DNA of 64,000 nucleotides from Polaromonas sp. (GTDB taxonomy: Bacteria; Pseudomonadota; Gammaproteobacteria; Burkholderiales; Burkholderiaceae_C), in assembly GCA_025362315.1 (NCBI GenBank), contig JANYGP010000071.1:62001-126000 (forward strand), written 5' to 3'. The translations under genes were made by a program, and so were the position numbers. Below are positions 28,989 to 38,939 of this stretch, one piece after another; position 1 is the first letter of the stretch, and each line of letters begins with the position of its first letter. The notes under the pieces are model-generated. The model worked only from the letters and a program-made list of their open reading frames with translations. It was not told the origin of the DNA and made no database searches.

Positions 28989-30965
28989 TCAGGCAGTTGC
29001 GATCAGCAATTCAGCAGGACTGATTTTTTGTGCACCCGCGTTATCAGGCTGATCAGGCGAATCTGCCAGATGTGAAGTCAGCTCGGTGAGTTTGTTGTCA
29101 AGTGCATTCAGGGCGAGTTCGTGCACATCCATCTCGCTCATGCGCTCATCCAGGCCAGAGGCCGCATTTTGAATTCGCTCGATGGCCTCCAGTCGTCGAT
29201 CAAAATGACGGCGACGCTCGCGCAGTTGTGCATCCAGCTGGGCAGCGGCTGATTTGTTCCAGAGTTCAATCTCGCTTAATGTGGACTCGTAAACAACCCG
29301 CAAGCGTGTTGAAAGTGCCCTGACAAGCCGCTCGGAAAAATCTGGCTGTGACAGTTTGAGCACATTGGTGACCCCCAGATACTGCAAATGGCTTCGCTCG
29401 ATTTGGGAAAGGTCGTTTTCAAATCGCGTCAAATCTGGCGTTTTGGGCGCCTGAAGAGAAAATCCGAATTCTGTGTTCAATTGGTTGAACGATGCCACGA
29501 GCATGCTGTGAATTTCAGAGCTGATCGTCTGGGTTTTCTGCAGGGTTGCCTGCAGTCGGGAAAACGTCTGGCCATACGCTTTTTTAACGCCAAACTTGAT
29601 GCCGGGTTGCTTGAGAGAATGTGTCAGTTCAACCAGCTCAATTTTCAGGGCAGGCATACCCAGCAGATCAAACACTTCGCTGAGCAGCCTGAGGTGGACC
29701 GATCGAACCGCATGTATTTTTGCACCACTGGCACCAAACTCGCTTTGCTCCTGCACGATGCGCATGCGCATGTGTTTGATGACTGAAGCATTTTTACCTT
29801 TCAGGCTGCGCAGCTCATCCATCTGCTCTGAAATGTCACGGCGGCGAATGTGAATGGAACGCCCTGCTTCAACACGCAACTCGCCAATGCCTGTGGTAAC
29901 GGCTGAACGCAGGATTTTTTGGCGTTTTCCCATGATGCCATCTGCCAGCGCCATCTCGAGCTGGAGCAGGCAACTTGCGGCCAGCAGTTCTTGGTTGTGA
30001 GTAACTTTTGCCACCAAGCCTTTTTGGGCTGATACCGGGATCACCTGGTCAACTGGCAAATTCAGAATTTCTGCAGAACTGGTGCGCTGGCGATCAATTT
30101 GGGCTTTGATTTGCGCAGGCGTACTCAGGGCGTCCCACAGCGTGTCAATTTTATTGAGGACCACCAATCTTGAAATATTGTCATCCCCGCCGGACACCAG
30201 ATGCTCACGCCAGATTGCCAGATCAGATTTGGTAACGCCAGTGTCTGCAGCCAGAATAAACAGCACTGCATGGGCTTGCGGGATCAAGCTGACTGTCAGT
30301 TCAGGTTCGGCACCAATTGCGTTCAGGCCTGGCGTGTCCAGAATCACCAAGCCCTGTTTGAGGAGCGGATGGGCAATGTTGATCAGTGCATGCCGCCATT
30401 TGGGCACTTCAATCAAACCGTTAAGCCCCACCAGTGGGTTGTCGTCAATGTTTTCGTCGTGCCAAAACCCGAGGGCTCTGGCGTCGTCCTTGGTGACATG
30501 ACGGACTTCAGCAACCTTTTCGAGGGCTTGGGCCAATTGGGCTGCATCATCGACATCAAGATCGACACGGGTCCATTTTTCAGGTGCTGCGCGCCATTCC
30601 ATCAGCGCCTGTGGCTTCAAACGGGTCTCGATGGGCAGCAGCCTCAAGCAGGGCGCAATGTCTGCGTCGTACCCCAATTCGGTTGGGCACATGGTGGTGC
30701 GGCCTGCACTGGCGGGCATGATCCGCCGGCCGTAACCGGCAAAAAAAATGGCGTTGATCAACTCTGACTTGCCGCGCGAAAACTCGGCCACAAAAGCCAC
30801 CATGACTTTGTCTGAACGCATTTGAGCCTCAAGCCGCCTGAGCCGTTCATCCACCGCGGCATTGAGCAGGTCATGGCCGCGCATCCACTCGGCCAGCAGC
30901 TTGAGCCGCAGGGCAAATTCACGGCGCCACAAACCGTGCTGGTCAAATTGTTCGTTAAAAGACAT
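28989..30965 (-). CDS. Dynamin-family GTPase (bacterial dynamin-like protein)
   Basis: 658 residues. The N-terminal GTPase domain has P-loop AEFSRGKSELINAIF (the usual first Gly of GxxxxGKS is Ala), switch I Thr in SAGRTTMCPTE, G3 LVILDTPGLNAIG and G4 LNKIDTLW. The remaining two thirds are helical with long charged stretches and no clear transmembrane segment. Bacterial dynamin-like proteins remodel membranes or act in stress and phage defence; the role of this one is not known to me. It sits between mutY and mutM. Start at ATG 30965. Confidence 0.85.
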   Translation of the reverse strand: MSFNEQFDQHGLWRREFALRLKLLAEWMRGHDLLNAAVDERLRRLEAQMRSDKVMVAFVAEFSRGKSELINAIFFAGYGRRIMPASAGRTTMCPTELGYDADIAPCLRLLPIETRLKPQALMEWRAAPEKWTRVDLDVDDAAQLAQALEKVAEVRHVTKDDARALGFWHDENIDDNPLVGLNGLIEVPKWRHALINIAHPLLKQGLVILDTPGLNAIGAEPELTVSLIPQAHAVLFILAADTGVTKSDLAIWREHLVSGGDDNISRLVVLNKIDTLWDALSTPAQIKAQIDRQRTSSAEILNLPVDQVIPVSAQKGLVAKVTHNQELLAASCLLQLEMALADGIMGKRQKILRSAVTTGIGELRVEAGRSIHIRRRDISEQMDELRSLKGKNASVIKHMRMRIVQEQSEFGASGAKIHAVRSVHLRLLSEVFDLLGMPALKIELVELTHSLKQPGIKFGVKKAYGQTFSRLQATLQKTQTISSEIHSMLVASFNQLNTEFGFSLQAPKTPDLTRFENDLSQIERSHLQYLGVTNVLKLSQPDFSERLVRALSTRLRVVYESTLSEIELWNKSAAAQLDAQLRERRRHFDRRLEAIERIQNAASGLDERMSEMDVHELALNALDNKLTELTSHLADSPDQPDNAGAQKISPAELLIATA

Positions 30966-31064
30966 GGTGTGTCGTTACCTCAATGGTTCAATATAGCATT
31001 GCGCAACGCAAAGAGCCATGCGCGGATGTTTGATCGTCAGGGCTTCATGCGGTTTTTGCGGTTT

Positions 31065-31880
31065 TCAGCATTTTTGGCATTTTTGGCAATAAAAAGTGGA
31101 TCTTTGACCTTGCCGGATATTTTTGATAGGGCTGGCGCATACCTTGCAAGGCAAACCTGCGCGGCCGTACACCATGGCCTCCAGCTGAAAATAACCAGCC
31201 TGGCCATCTGCATTGGAGAAATCTTTCAAGGTGCTGCCGCCTTTGGCCACAGCCTGCGTCAACACCTGGCGAATGGCGCAGTGCAGACGCGCCATGCGGG
31301 GTCTGCTCAGGCTGGAAGCTGCAGTCGTAGGCCGGATACCCGCCAGAAAAAGCGCTTCGGAGGCGTAAATATTGCCCACGCCCACCACAACTTCACCTGC
31401 CAGCAACACCTGCTTGATGGCTGCCTTTTTAAGTTTTAATCGGGTACAAAACTCAGCCAGCTCAAAGTCGTTGCCCAATGGCTCAATTCCCAAATGCCCC
31501 AACAGCTTTTGCGCTGGCATGTCCTGCTCGCTCAAGGCAAACACCACCGCGCCAAAGCGGCGCGGATCGTTCAGTCGCAATGTTCCGCGGCTGGTCAGCA
31601 AGTCAAAGTGATCGTGCTTGCCTGGCGAAGGCAAATCTTTTGCAAAACTGATGCTGCCTGACATCCCCAAATGAACCAGCAGCAATCCAGCACTCAGATC
31701 AATCAGCAGATATTTGCCCCGCCTTCGCACCGCATTCACCGTCTGGCCGTGAAGGACATCTGACTGGCAACCCAATGGCCACCGCAACGGTTTGCCCATT
31801 TGCGCATGTGCAATGACAGCACCTTCAATGCGATGCGCAAAACTCAGGCGGGTGACTTCTACTTCGGGCAGTTCAGGCAT
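31065..31880 (-). CDS. mutM: Formamidopyrimidine-DNA glycosylase
   Basis: A 271-residue Fpg/MutM. It opens with PELPEVEV (catalytic Pro2 and Glu3), has HLGMSGS with the conserved Lys region, [27 protein letters not shown] and a C-terminal zinc finger (Cys-x2-Cys-x16-Cys-x2-Cys, from CKVC to CQKC). It excises 8-oxoguanine opposite C, which complements MutY nearby. It is divergent from the TPR-protein gene with a 60-bp spacer. Confidence 0.97.
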   Translation of the reverse strand: MPELPEVEVTRLSFAHRIEGAVIAHAQMGKPLRWPLGCQSDVLHGQTVNAVRRRGKYLLIDLSAGLLLVHLGMSGSISFAKDLPSPGKHDHFDLLTSRGTLRLNDPRRFGAVVFALSEQDMPAQKLLGHLGIEPLGNDFELAEFCTRLKLKKAAIKQVLLAGEVVVGVGNIYASEALFLAGIRPTTAASSLSRPRMARLHCAIRQVLTQAVAKGGSTLKDFSNADGQAGYFQLEAMVYGRAGLPCKVCASPIKNIRQGQRSTFYCQKCQKC

Positions 31881-31940
31881 GGTCAGGGTTCAATTGGTGG
31901 AGATGTGACGCGCGGGGCAGGCATCAATTATCATGGCCAG

Positions 31941-33719
31941 ATGAAGAAATCACTGACGGTTATGCTTTGCGGCTTGAGTTTGACAACCGCTTCGCTTTGG
32001 GCGCAAAACACTGCTCCGGTTGCCAAGCCAGGAGGCGATCTGGCTGCTGCCATTGAAACGCCAGCACCGCCCAGTTCACCGCTGGATGCCGAGTTGTTTT
32101 ATCGTTTGCTGGTGGGCGAAATAACCGTCCGCGATGGTGATCCTGCTGCTGGCTTTGCCTTGATGCTGGACACTGCCCGAAAAACAAATGATGGCAGCCT
32201 GTTTCAACGGGCTGTTGAAATTGCATTGCAATCACGCTCAGGGGACGCTGCGCTTCAGGCAGCCATGGCCTGGAGACAAGCCCTGCCAGAATCAAAAGAC
32301 GCCAATCGCTACGTGCTGCAGATACTGATTGCCCTGAACCGCATTCAGGACACGCTGGAGCCTCTGAAAAAATCAATTGATCTGGCGGCTGCAAGCGAAC
32401 GCTTGCTCGCAATTTCGAGTATCCCCAGAGCTTATGCCCGTGTTGGCGACAAAAAACTGGCCAGTTCAGTGATTGAAAATGCGCTGGGTACTTATGTGAT
32501 CAATCCGGCAACAGCCAGCACAGCATGGACCACAGTCGGCCGGGCGCGATTGGCGGCCGGTGACCCGCAAGGCGCTTTGAATGCAGCACAAAAAGGCAAT
32601 GCATCAGACACCAACGCTGAAGGCCCGGCTTTTGTGGCGCTGGAGTTGATGAGCCCGAAAGTACCAGCGGCAGAGATGCTGGTTAAAAAGTACCTGGCAG
32701 ACAACCCCAAGCCAGCGCCAGAAGTGCGCATGGCGTATGCCAGGACATTGCTTGATGCGCAGCGCTACGCAGAAGCCACCTCAGAGGTGCAGCTGGTCAG
32801 CAAGGACAAGCCCGATTATTTACCCGCGTGGCTTGCGCTTGGGTCGCTCCAGCTGCAGGACAACCAGCTGGCGTTGGCGCAAGCTTCATTTGAGCGCTAT
32901 GTTGCGCTGGACAAGGCGGCAAATCGGCAAAGCGACGACGACGAGCCAGACCGGGGCTTGACACAGGCTTACCTGGCGCTCGCACAAATTGCCGAAAAGC
33001 GAAAAGACTTCGCGGCTGCTGATGCGTGGCTGAATAAAATCGACAATTCAGCTGACATGCTGCAGGCGCAAGTCAGGCGGGCCTCGATTTTGGCCAGTCG
33101 GGGGCAGATGACCGAGGCGCGCCAACTGATACGTGGTTTGCCTGAACGCAACCCGGGTGATGCACGCCTCAAATTGCAAGCTGAAGTTGGTTTGCTGCGG
33201 GATTTAAAACAACACCAGGCTGCCCATGATTTGCTGGCTCAGGCTGTGAAGGCCGAGCCCAAAGACACCGATTTGCTTTACGACCAGGCCATGATGGCTG
33301 AAAAGCTGAACCAGCTGCCGGAGATGGAGCGCCTGCTTCGCCGAGTCATTGAAATCAAACCCGATGCCTACAACGCTTACAACGCATTGGGGTATTCGTT
33401 TGCAGAGCGCAACGTCCGATTGCCAGAGGCAAAGCAGCTGATTAAAAAAGCACTCGAATTCGTGCCCAATGATCCGTTTATTCAGGACAGTCTGGCATGG
33501 GTTGAGTTCCGCATGGGCAACTTTGCAGAATCCGCCAAAATCTTTGCTAACGCTTTCAAGTCCAAGCCAGACGCTGAAATTGCGGCTCATTACGGTGAAG
33601 TACTGTGGGTCATGGGCCAGCGCGACAAAGCAGTTGCCATCTGGCGTGAGGGGCAGCTGCTCAATCCGGCAAATGACACGCTGATAGAGACCATCAAGCG
33701 CCTGAAAGTCAAACTCTGA
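31941..33719 (+). CDS. Secreted tetratricopeptide-repeat protein
   Basis: 592 residues with a signal peptide (MKKSLTVMLCGLSLTTASLWAQ) and then helical repeats throughout. The clearest TPR units are at the C-terminus: AYNAYNALGYSFAERNVRLP, DPFIQDSLAWVEFRMGNFAE and IAAHYGEVLWVMGQRDKAV. In Burkholderiales a TPR protein of this type regularly precedes lolB and ispE, suggesting an envelope-assembly role; that is inference. The start is ATG 31941; longer frames overlap mutM. Confidence 0.88.
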   Translation: MKKSLTVMLCGLSLTTASLWAQNTAPVAKPGGDLAAAIETPAPPSSPLDAELFYRLLVGEITVRDGDPAAGFALMLDTARKTNDGSLFQRAVEIALQSRSGDAALQAAMAWRQALPESKDANRYVLQILIALNRIQDTLEPLKKSIDLAAASERLLAISSIPRAYARVGDKKLASSVIENALGTYVINPATASTAWTTVGRARLAAGDPQGALNAAQKGNASDTNAEGPAFVALELMSPKVPAAEMLVKKYLADNPKPAPEVRMAYARTLLDAQRYAEATSEVQLVSKDKPDYLPAWLALGSLQLQDNQLALAQASFERYVALDKAANRQSDDDEPDRGLTQAYLALAQIAEKRKDFAAADAWLNKIDNSADMLQAQVRRASILASRGQMTEARQLIRGLPERNPGDARLKLQAEVGLLRDLKQHQAAHDLLAQAVKAEPKDTDLLYDQAMMAEKLNQLPEMERLLRRVIEIKPDAYNAYNALGYSFAERNVRLPEAKQLIKKALEFVPNDPFIQDSLAWVEFRMGNFAESAKIFANAFKSKPDAEIAAHYGEVLWVMGQRDKAVAIWREGQLLNPANDTLIETIKRLKVKL

Positions 33720-33727
33720 ATCGCCTC

Positions 33728-34246
33728 ATGAGCTACAGCCGGTTGTTGGTTGGGGTACTGGCTACTATCGTTTTGATAGCTGGTTGCGCCCACAAAACCG
33801 GCGCTACAGGCACTAATGACAGTCAATTTGCGTCTGAAACAGTTGCTTCGGAGGCGCAGTGGTCAGGCCGCATCAGCCTTCAAATACAAAGCGAGCCACC
33901 ACAAGCTTTTTATGCAAGCTTTGAGCTGAAAGGCAGCGCTGCGGAGGGCGAATTGACCTTGATCAGCCCGATTGGCAGCATTCTGGCCGTGATGCGGTGG
34001 ACTCCCAACGATGCAACTTTGCTGCAAGGCAGCGTCGCCAGAAATTTTTCATCTGCTGACGAGCTTTTGATGCAGGCCACAGGTGCAGCGCTGCCCGTTT
34101 CAGCCCTGTTTGACTGGCTGGGCGGTAAAAATTCGCCCGCCTCGGGATGGACTGCTGATCTGTCCCAGCTGGCAAACCGCCGGTTGAATGCGATAAGAAA
34201 GCTGCCCGAGCCGCAAGCCGAACTGCGCATGGTGCTGGACAGGTAA
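33728..34246 (+). CDS. lolB: Outer membrane lipoprotein LolB
   Basis: 172 residues. It receives lipoproteins from LolA and inserts them in the outer membrane. The signal peptide ends in the lipobox VLIAGC, so it is itself a lipoprotein, then WSGRISLQIQSEPPQAFYAS, GELTLISPIGSILAVMRW and SALFDWLGG follow, as in LolB. The lipobox and the next dozen residues (IAGCAHKTGATGT) are encoded by a copy of the family-1 repeat. It lies 8 bp after the TPR gene and 17 bp before ispE. Confidence 0.9.
   Translation: MSYSRLLVGVLATIVLIAGCAHKTGATGTNDSQFASETVASEAQWSGRISLQIQSEPPQAFYASFELKGSAAEGELTLISPIGSILAVMRWTPNDATLLQGSVARNFSSADELLMQATGAALPVSALFDWLGGKNSPASGWTADLSQLANRRLNAIRKLPEPQAELRMVLDR
33761..33815 (+). repeat. 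Interspersed REP-like repeat, family 1, copy E (encodes the LolB lipobox)
   Basis: GCTACTATCGTTTTGATAGC, then TGGTTGCGCCCACAAAACCG and GCGCTACAGGCACT, aligning with copies A, C and F base for base through the core. In frame it supplies the lipobox Cys and flanks of LolB. Confidence 0.75.
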
Positions 34247-34263
34247 ATTGTGAACGCGTTGCC

Positions 34264-35118
34264 ATGAAAGTCATTTATGACGTGCCCGCGCCGGCCAAGC
34301 TCAATCTGTTTTTACATGTCACGGGCTGCAGGGCTGATGGTTATCACCTCATTGAATCGGTGTTCATGCTGATTGACTGGTGTGACACGCTGCATTTTGA
34401 AATACGTCACGACGGGCAAATTTCCAGAGCTGATATCGGCTTGCACAGCGCGGACATCCTGCCAGATGACGATCTGTGTGTGCGCGCCGCCAAAGCCCTG
34501 CAGCACGCCAGCGGAACAACTCTTGGCACCCACATCAGCCTGGACAAGTGCATTCCGTCACAGGCCGGCATGGGTGGCGGCTCGTCCGATGCAGCAAGTT
34601 GTCTGCTTGCTCTGCAGCGTCTGTGGAGCGTTAAATTGCCACACGATGAATTGATGGCAATTGCCTTGAAACTGGGCGCCGATGTGCCGTTTTTTTTGTC
34701 AGGAGCCAATGCATGGGTGCAGGGCGTCGGAGAGGACATCACGCCCATCACGCTGCCAGCAGCTGATTTTTTAGTTGCCAAGCCGCCACTGGGCTTGGCG
34801 ACACAGTCTATTTTTGCGTCGCCCACGCTCAAACGCAATACTGCAACTGCTACAATTGCAGGCTTTGCTGCACAACATGAATCCGGAGTTTTCGGGTTTG
34901 GATGTAACGACTTGCAGCCAGTTGCCCTAGAACTTTGCCCGCAAATTGACCAGACGCTCGAATGGTTTGACAGCATGCAACTCAAGGGCCGAATGACTGG
35001 TTCAGGAAGCGCGGTGTTTGCGTATTTGCAGCACGATGCAGATTTGTCCAGATACCCAAGTGACTGGACAGTTCGCAAGTGCAGAAATTTGCAAACCCAT
35101 CCCCTGGCTGGTTGGTAG
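34264..35118 (+). CDS. ispE: 4-diphosphocytidyl-2-C-methyl-D-erythritol kinase
   Basis: MEP isoprenoid pathway GHMP kinase, 284 residues. PAPAKLNLFLHVTGCRADGYH at the start, the ATP-binding loop AGMGGGSSDAASCLL and the C-terminal GRMTGSGSAVFAYL are diagnostic. It follows lolB in the same transcript and is followed by tRNA-Gln and prs, the usual betaproteobacterial order. Confidence 0.97.
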   Translation: MKVIYDVPAPAKLNLFLHVTGCRADGYHLIESVFMLIDWCDTLHFEIRHDGQISRADIGLHSADILPDDDLCVRAAKALQHASGTTLGTHISLDKCIPSQAGMGGGSSDAASCLLALQRLWSVKLPHDELMAIALKLGADVPFFLSGANAWVQGVGEDITPITLPAADFLVAKPPLGLATQSIFASPTLKRNTATATIAGFAAQHESGVFGFGCNDLQPVALELCPQIDQTLEWFDSMQLKGRMTGSGSAVFAYLQHDADLSRYPSDWTVRKCRNLQTHPLAGW

Positions 35119-35177
35119 CAAGTAAATGGTTATGGGTTGGTTGTTTGCCAGTTAAATGACAAACAATTGTCCCGTGT

Positions 35178-35254
35178 AGGGGTGTCGCCAAGTTGGTTAA
35201 GGCACCGGATTTTGATTCCGGCATTCGCAGGTTCGACTCCTTCCACCCCTGCCA
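35178..35254 (+). tRNA. tRNA-Gln (anticodon TTG)
   Basis: Acceptor AGGGGTG pairs with CACCCCT, followed by G and an encoded CCA. The D-arm TCGCCAAGTTGGTTAAGGCA, anticodon stem CCGGA/TCCGG with loop TTTTGAT (anticodon TTG) and T-arm GCAGGTTCGACTCCTTC are clear. Confidence 0.95.
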
Positions 35255-35265
35255 AATTTTTGTTG

Positions 35266-35298
35266 TGCCCTGATTTGCCATCCGCAATGTTCAGGGCA
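35266..35298 (+). other. Inverted repeat between tRNA-Gln and prs
   Basis: Arms TGCCCTGA (35266-35273) and TCAGGGCA (35291-35298) with a 17-bp loop and no clear T-run. Possibly a weak terminator or processing hairpin for the tRNA transcript. Confidence 0.35.
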
Positions 35299-35377
35299 TC
35301 GGGTTGTTTTAAAGCGTTTTGCAGTCCACTTTTTAGCCACGCCAGTGCGAGCCACATCATAAAATTGCCGGACACTT

Positions 35378-36370
35378 ATGCAATCGCTTCACCCCATCAA
35401 CCATCCTGATTTCATGCTGTTTACGGGCAATGCAAACCCCGCCATGGCACTTGAAATTGCGCAGCATCTGGGCATTTCGCTGGGTGCTGCACATGTAGGG
35501 CGGTTTTCAGACGGTGAAGTCACGGTAGAAATTCAGCAGAACGTACGGGCCCGGGATGTGTTCGTTGTGCAGTCTACCTGCGCGCCTACCAATGAAAACC
35601 TGATGGAACTGCTTATCATGGTCGACGCGCTCAAGCGTGCGTCGGCTGAACGCATTTCTGCAGTCATCCCCTATTTTGGGTATGCGAGGCAAGACCGCCG
35701 CCCGCGCTCAGCCCGGGTCCCCATCACCGCCAAAATGGTGGCCAACATGCTTCAGGCAGTAGGTGTGTCGCGGGTGTTGACCATGGATTTACATGCTGAC
35801 CAGATTCAGGGATTTTTTGATATCCCGGTAGACAATATTTACGCTTCACCAATATTGCTCGGTGATTTGCGGCAGAAAAATTATTCTGATTTGATGGTTG
35901 TCTCGCCCGACGTTGGCGGTGTGGTTCGTGCACGGGCACTGGCCAAGCAGCTGGGCTGCGACATGGCCATTATTGACAAACGCCGCCCTAAAGCGAATGT
36001 CTCTGAAGTCATGCACGTGATTGGTGACATTGAAGGGCGCAACTGCGTCATCATGGACGACATGATTGACACGGCAGGCACGCTGGTCAAGGCTGCTGAA
36101 GTTTTGAAGGAACGCGGCGCCAAAAAAGTGTACGCGTATTGCACGCACCCGATTTTTTCAGGCCCGGCCATTGACCGCATTGCCCAAGGCGATGCACTTG
36201 ATGAAGTTGTGATCACCAACACCATTCCCTTGAACGACAACGCCAGGGCATGCAAAAAAATTCGCCAGCTCTCTGTCGGGCCATTGATTGCTGAAACCAT
36301 TCAGCGTATTGCCAAGGGAGATTCAGTGATGAGTTTGTTTTCGGACCAGGACCAGGCGGTGCTGATCTGA
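35378..36370 (+). CDS. prs: Ribose-phosphate pyrophosphokinase
   Basis: Makes PRPP from ribose-5-phosphate and ATP. The 330-residue sequence shows [58 protein letters not shown], the PRPP-synthase signature [13 protein letters not shown] and the ribose-phosphate loop [16 protein letters not shown]. Start ATG 35378. A strong terminator follows, so rplY may depend partly on its own promoter. Confidence 0.97.
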   Translation: MQSLHPINHPDFMLFTGNANPAMALEIAQHLGISLGAAHVGRFSDGEVTVEIQQNVRARDVFVVQSTCAPTNENLMELLIMVDALKRASAERISAVIPYFGYARQDRRPRSARVPITAKMVANMLQAVGVSRVLTMDLHADQIQGFFDIPVDNIYASPILLGDLRQKNYSDLMVVSPDVGGVVRARALAKQLGCDMAIIDKRRPKANVSEVMHVIGDIEGRNCVIMDDMIDTAGTLVKAAEVLKERGAKKVYAYCTHPIFSGPAIDRIAQGDALDEVVITNTIPLNDNARACKKIRQLSVGPLIAETIQRIAKGDSVMSLFSDQDQAVLI

Positions 36371-36380
36371 TTCAAAAAGC

Positions 36381-36407
36381 GGTGGCACTGAAAAGTGCTG
36401 CCTTTTT
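36381..36407 (+). terminator. Rho-independent terminator after prs
   Basis: A 9-bp stem GGTGGCACT/AGTGCTGCC (two wobble pairs) with a GAAA loop, then TTTTT. Confidence 0.75.
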
Positions 36408-36454
36408 AAACGGGGTAAAGCTGGTCGCGGCTTGCCCTTTTCAAGGAGTTAATC

Positions 36455-37150
36455 ATGAAATTCGTCGCTTTTGAGCGCGCCAAGCAGGGTACGGGTGCGA
36501 GCCGCCGTCTCCGCATCACGGGCCGCACGCCCGGTATCGTTTACGGTGGTACTGGAGATGCTTTGCTGATCGAAATCGATCACAACGCGTTGTTCCATGC
36601 CATCAAAAAAGAAGCCTTTCACGCGTCGATTCTCGACATGGAGCTCGCTGGCAAAGAGCACAAGGTGTTGCTGCGTGACTTGCAGATGCATCCGTTCAAG
36701 CCGCAGGTGCTTCACATTGATTTCCAGCGCGTTGAAGCAAAGACAAAAATGACTGTCAAAGTGCCGCTGCACTACAGCGGTGAAGAGGAATCTCCAGCTG
36801 TCAAGGCAGAAAACTGCCTGGTCAACCATGTGTTGACCGAATTGACAGTTTCGTGCTTCCCGGCCGACATCCCTGAGTCGATCGACGTTGATTTGAGTGG
36901 CCTGAAAAAAGGGTCGTCCCTGCATGTCAAGGACATCACATTGCCAAAAGGCGTTCGGTTTGTGGTCAAAGGCCAGGCTAACCCAGTTCTGGTGTCGGTG
37001 TCTGCCGTTTCTGCTGAAGCTGAGGCCGATGCAGCCGCCGCAGCAGCTGCTGCCGTGCCAGTTGATCCGAAAGCTGCCAAGGCAGCTGCAGGCAAAGCAG
37101 CAGCAGCTGCCAAGCCTGAAGCCAAAGCGCCTGCAGCCAAGAAAAAATAA
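36455..37150 (+). CDS. rplY: 50S ribosomal protein L25 (Ctc form)
   Basis: 231 residues: an N-terminal L25 domain that binds 5S rRNA ([43 protein letters not shown]) and a C-terminal TL5/Ctc beta domain. The tail of about 50 residues is Ala/Lys-rich ([20 protein letters not shown]), common in betaproteobacterial L25. An AAGGAG lies about 8 bp before ATG 36455. It is followed by a terminator and then pth. Confidence 0.96.
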   Translation: MKFVAFERAKQGTGASRRLRITGRTPGIVYGGTGDALLIEIDHNALFHAIKKEAFHASILDMELAGKEHKVLLRDLQMHPFKPQVLHIDFQRVEAKTKMTVKVPLHYSGEEESPAVKAENCLVNHVLTELTVSCFPADIPESIDVDLSGLKKGSSLHVKDITLPKGVRFVVKGQANPVLVSVSAVSAEAEADAAAAAAAAVPVDPKAAKAAAGKAAAAAKPEAKAPAAKKK

Positions 37151-37204
37151 GCATCCGCTGACCTTATCTGACAGCTGAAGTTTGACTGTCAAAGTCTGAA
37201 TATC

Positions 37205-37243
37205 AAAGCCCTTGCGCTCGAAAGAGTTCAAGGGCTTTTTTTT
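37205..37243 (+). terminator. Rho-independent terminator after rplY
   Basis: Perfect 10-bp stem AAAGCCCTTG/CAAGGGCTTT with a 14-base loop and a run of eight T (37236-37243). Confidence 0.88.
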
Positions 37244-37276
37244 GGCACTTTAAAATAAGGTGATGGGTATCCAAAC

Positions 37277-37879
37277 ATGATCAAGCTGTTCGTCGGTCTG
37301 GGCAACCCGGGGGTGGAGTACGAAGCCACCCGGCACAATGCCGGCTTTTGGTGGCTGGACGCATTGGCCCGCGAACTCAAAGCGCCATTGTCCTTTGACA
37401 AAAACTACCACGGTCAGGTTTCCCGCACCACCATCAATGGTCAAAACATCTGGCTGCTCACCCCGCAAACGTTCATGAATCTTTCAGGCAAGTCAGTGGC
37501 AGCCCTGTCCAGATTTTTCAAGATCAGACCTGAAGAAATACTGGTTGCCCATGACGAACTGGACGTAGTGCCGGGCCAGGTCAAACTCAAATTTGGCGGC
37601 AGCCATGCAGGCCACAACGGCCTGCGTGACATTCATGCTCAGTTAGGTACGGGCGACTATTGGCGGCTGCGTCTGGGTGTTGGCCATCCAGGCAACAAGG
37701 ACGAGGTGGTCGACTGGGTGCTGCGCAAGCCGCTCAAAGAGCACCGCGACGCGATTGAAGAAAGCATGACCCGCTCGCTGCGGGCTGTGCCTGACTTGCT
37801 GGCAGGACACATGGACAAGGCCACCATGATCATTCACACCAGCACGCCAGAGCGCCCCAAACCACTCCGCAAGATATAG
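37277..37879 (+). CDS. pth: Peptidyl-tRNA hydrolase
   Basis: Releases peptides from peptidyl-tRNA that has dropped off the ribosome. 200 residues: [20 protein letters not shown] with the catalytic His, [33 protein letters not shown] and AGHNGLRDI. It follows rplY, from which it is separated by a terminator. Confidence 0.97.
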   Translation: MIKLFVGLGNPGVEYEATRHNAGFWWLDALARELKAPLSFDKNYHGQVSRTTINGQNIWLLTPQTFMNLSGKSVAALSRFFKIRPEEILVAHDELDVVPGQVKLKFGGSHAGHNGLRDIHAQLGTGDYWRLRLGVGHPGNKDEVVDWVLRKPLKEHRDAIEESMTRSLRAVPDLLAGHMDKATMIIHTSTPERPKPLRKI

Positions 37880-37958
37880 CTGCCAACCAACCCGGCCCCT
37901 GCAGATTGCGGCGTTGACTGACAGAGGCAAACAGGCTGAGTCAGCTACTCTAAGCATC

Positions 37959-38939
37959 ATGTGTTCGGTGCCCGAAACAGCCCATCACGCCGCCTGTCAG
38001 GGCCCGCTTTTCATTGTGCTCAACGCTGCATCGGGTCACAGGGACAGCACTGCCGGGCGTGAACTTTTAACGGAAGTTTTCAGCGCTTCTGGCAGGCCTT
38101 TTGAGTTTTTACTGATTGACAACCCTTCCAGTATTGCCAACATCAGTGCACGTGCGGTGTCTTTGGCCCAGCAAAATGGTGGCGTGGTCGTTGCTGCTGG
38201 AGGCGATGGCACCATCAATGCGGTGGCTGCCGCGGTGCTGCGCAGTCAATGTCCATTTGGTGTGTTGCCGCAAGGCACATTCAACTATTTTGGCCGTACC
38301 CATGGCATCCCTCAGAACGCACGCGCTGCCGCAACTGCGTTGCTGGGCGCCAGCATTTCACCAGTGCCGGTGGGTGAAGTCAATGGCCGGATATTTTTGG
38401 TCAATGCCAGTCTGGGGCTGTACCCGCAATTGCTGGAACATCGCGAAGTCTGGAAACAAAAACTGGGGCGAAGTCGCCTTGTGGCATTTGCATCGGGTCT
38501 GGCAACGATTGTTCAGGCACGCGGCCAGCTCTGGCTTGAAATTGAATTTGAAGGCAAAACCACCACTTTGCGCACACCAACTCTGTTCATCGGCAACAAC
38601 CATTTGCAACTGGTTCAGGTCGGCATTGATGCGCCACATGCCGATACTGCCGCTGCTGTGGAAGCAAGCAAATTGACAGCTGTCGTGGTGGCGCCGACAG
38701 GCACCTTTGCAATGCTGGGCCTGCTGGCGCGTGGTGCCATCGGAAGGCTGGGTGAGGCTGACAACATCACCAGCTTTCCGTTTCGCACTCTCAAAGTGTC
38801 CATGCGCAGCAAGCGGCGTGTCAAAGTGGCAACGGATGGTGAAATTATCTGGATGGTCCCGCCTCTGGTATTTCAGGTGGCGGATACGCCGCTGCTTTTG
38901 ATGGTGCCTGCACCTGCTGACCGCGCAGAAGTGGCATGA
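37959..38939 (+). CDS. Diacylglycerol kinase catalytic-domain family lipid kinase
   Basis: About 326 residues. The DAGK/sphingosine kinase nucleotide motif AAGGDGTINAVAAAVL is clear, preceded by FIVLNAASGHRD and followed by GVLPQGTFNYFGRTHGIP, the usual GTxNDxAR position (here FNYF). The C-terminal beta domain has FIGNNHLQLVQVGIDAP. Related proteins phosphorylate diacylglycerol or other lipids at the inner membrane; the substrate is not known. I start at ATG 37959. It overlaps the metallophosphoesterase gene by four bases. Confidence 0.87.
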   Translation: MCSVPETAHHAACQGPLFIVLNAASGHRDSTAGRELLTEVFSASGRPFEFLLIDNPSSIANISARAVSLAQQNGGVVVAAGGDGTINAVAAAVLRSQCPFGVLPQGTFNYFGRTHGIPQNARAAATALLGASISPVPVGEVNGRIFLVNASLGLYPQLLEHREVWKQKLGRSRLVAFASGLATIVQARGQLWLEIEFEGKTTTLRTPTLFIGNNHLQLVQVGIDAPHADTAAAVEASKLTAVVVAPTGTFAMLGLLARGAIGRLGEADNITSFPFRTLKVSMRSKRRVKVATDGEIIWMVPPLVFQVADTPLLLMVPAPADRAEVA

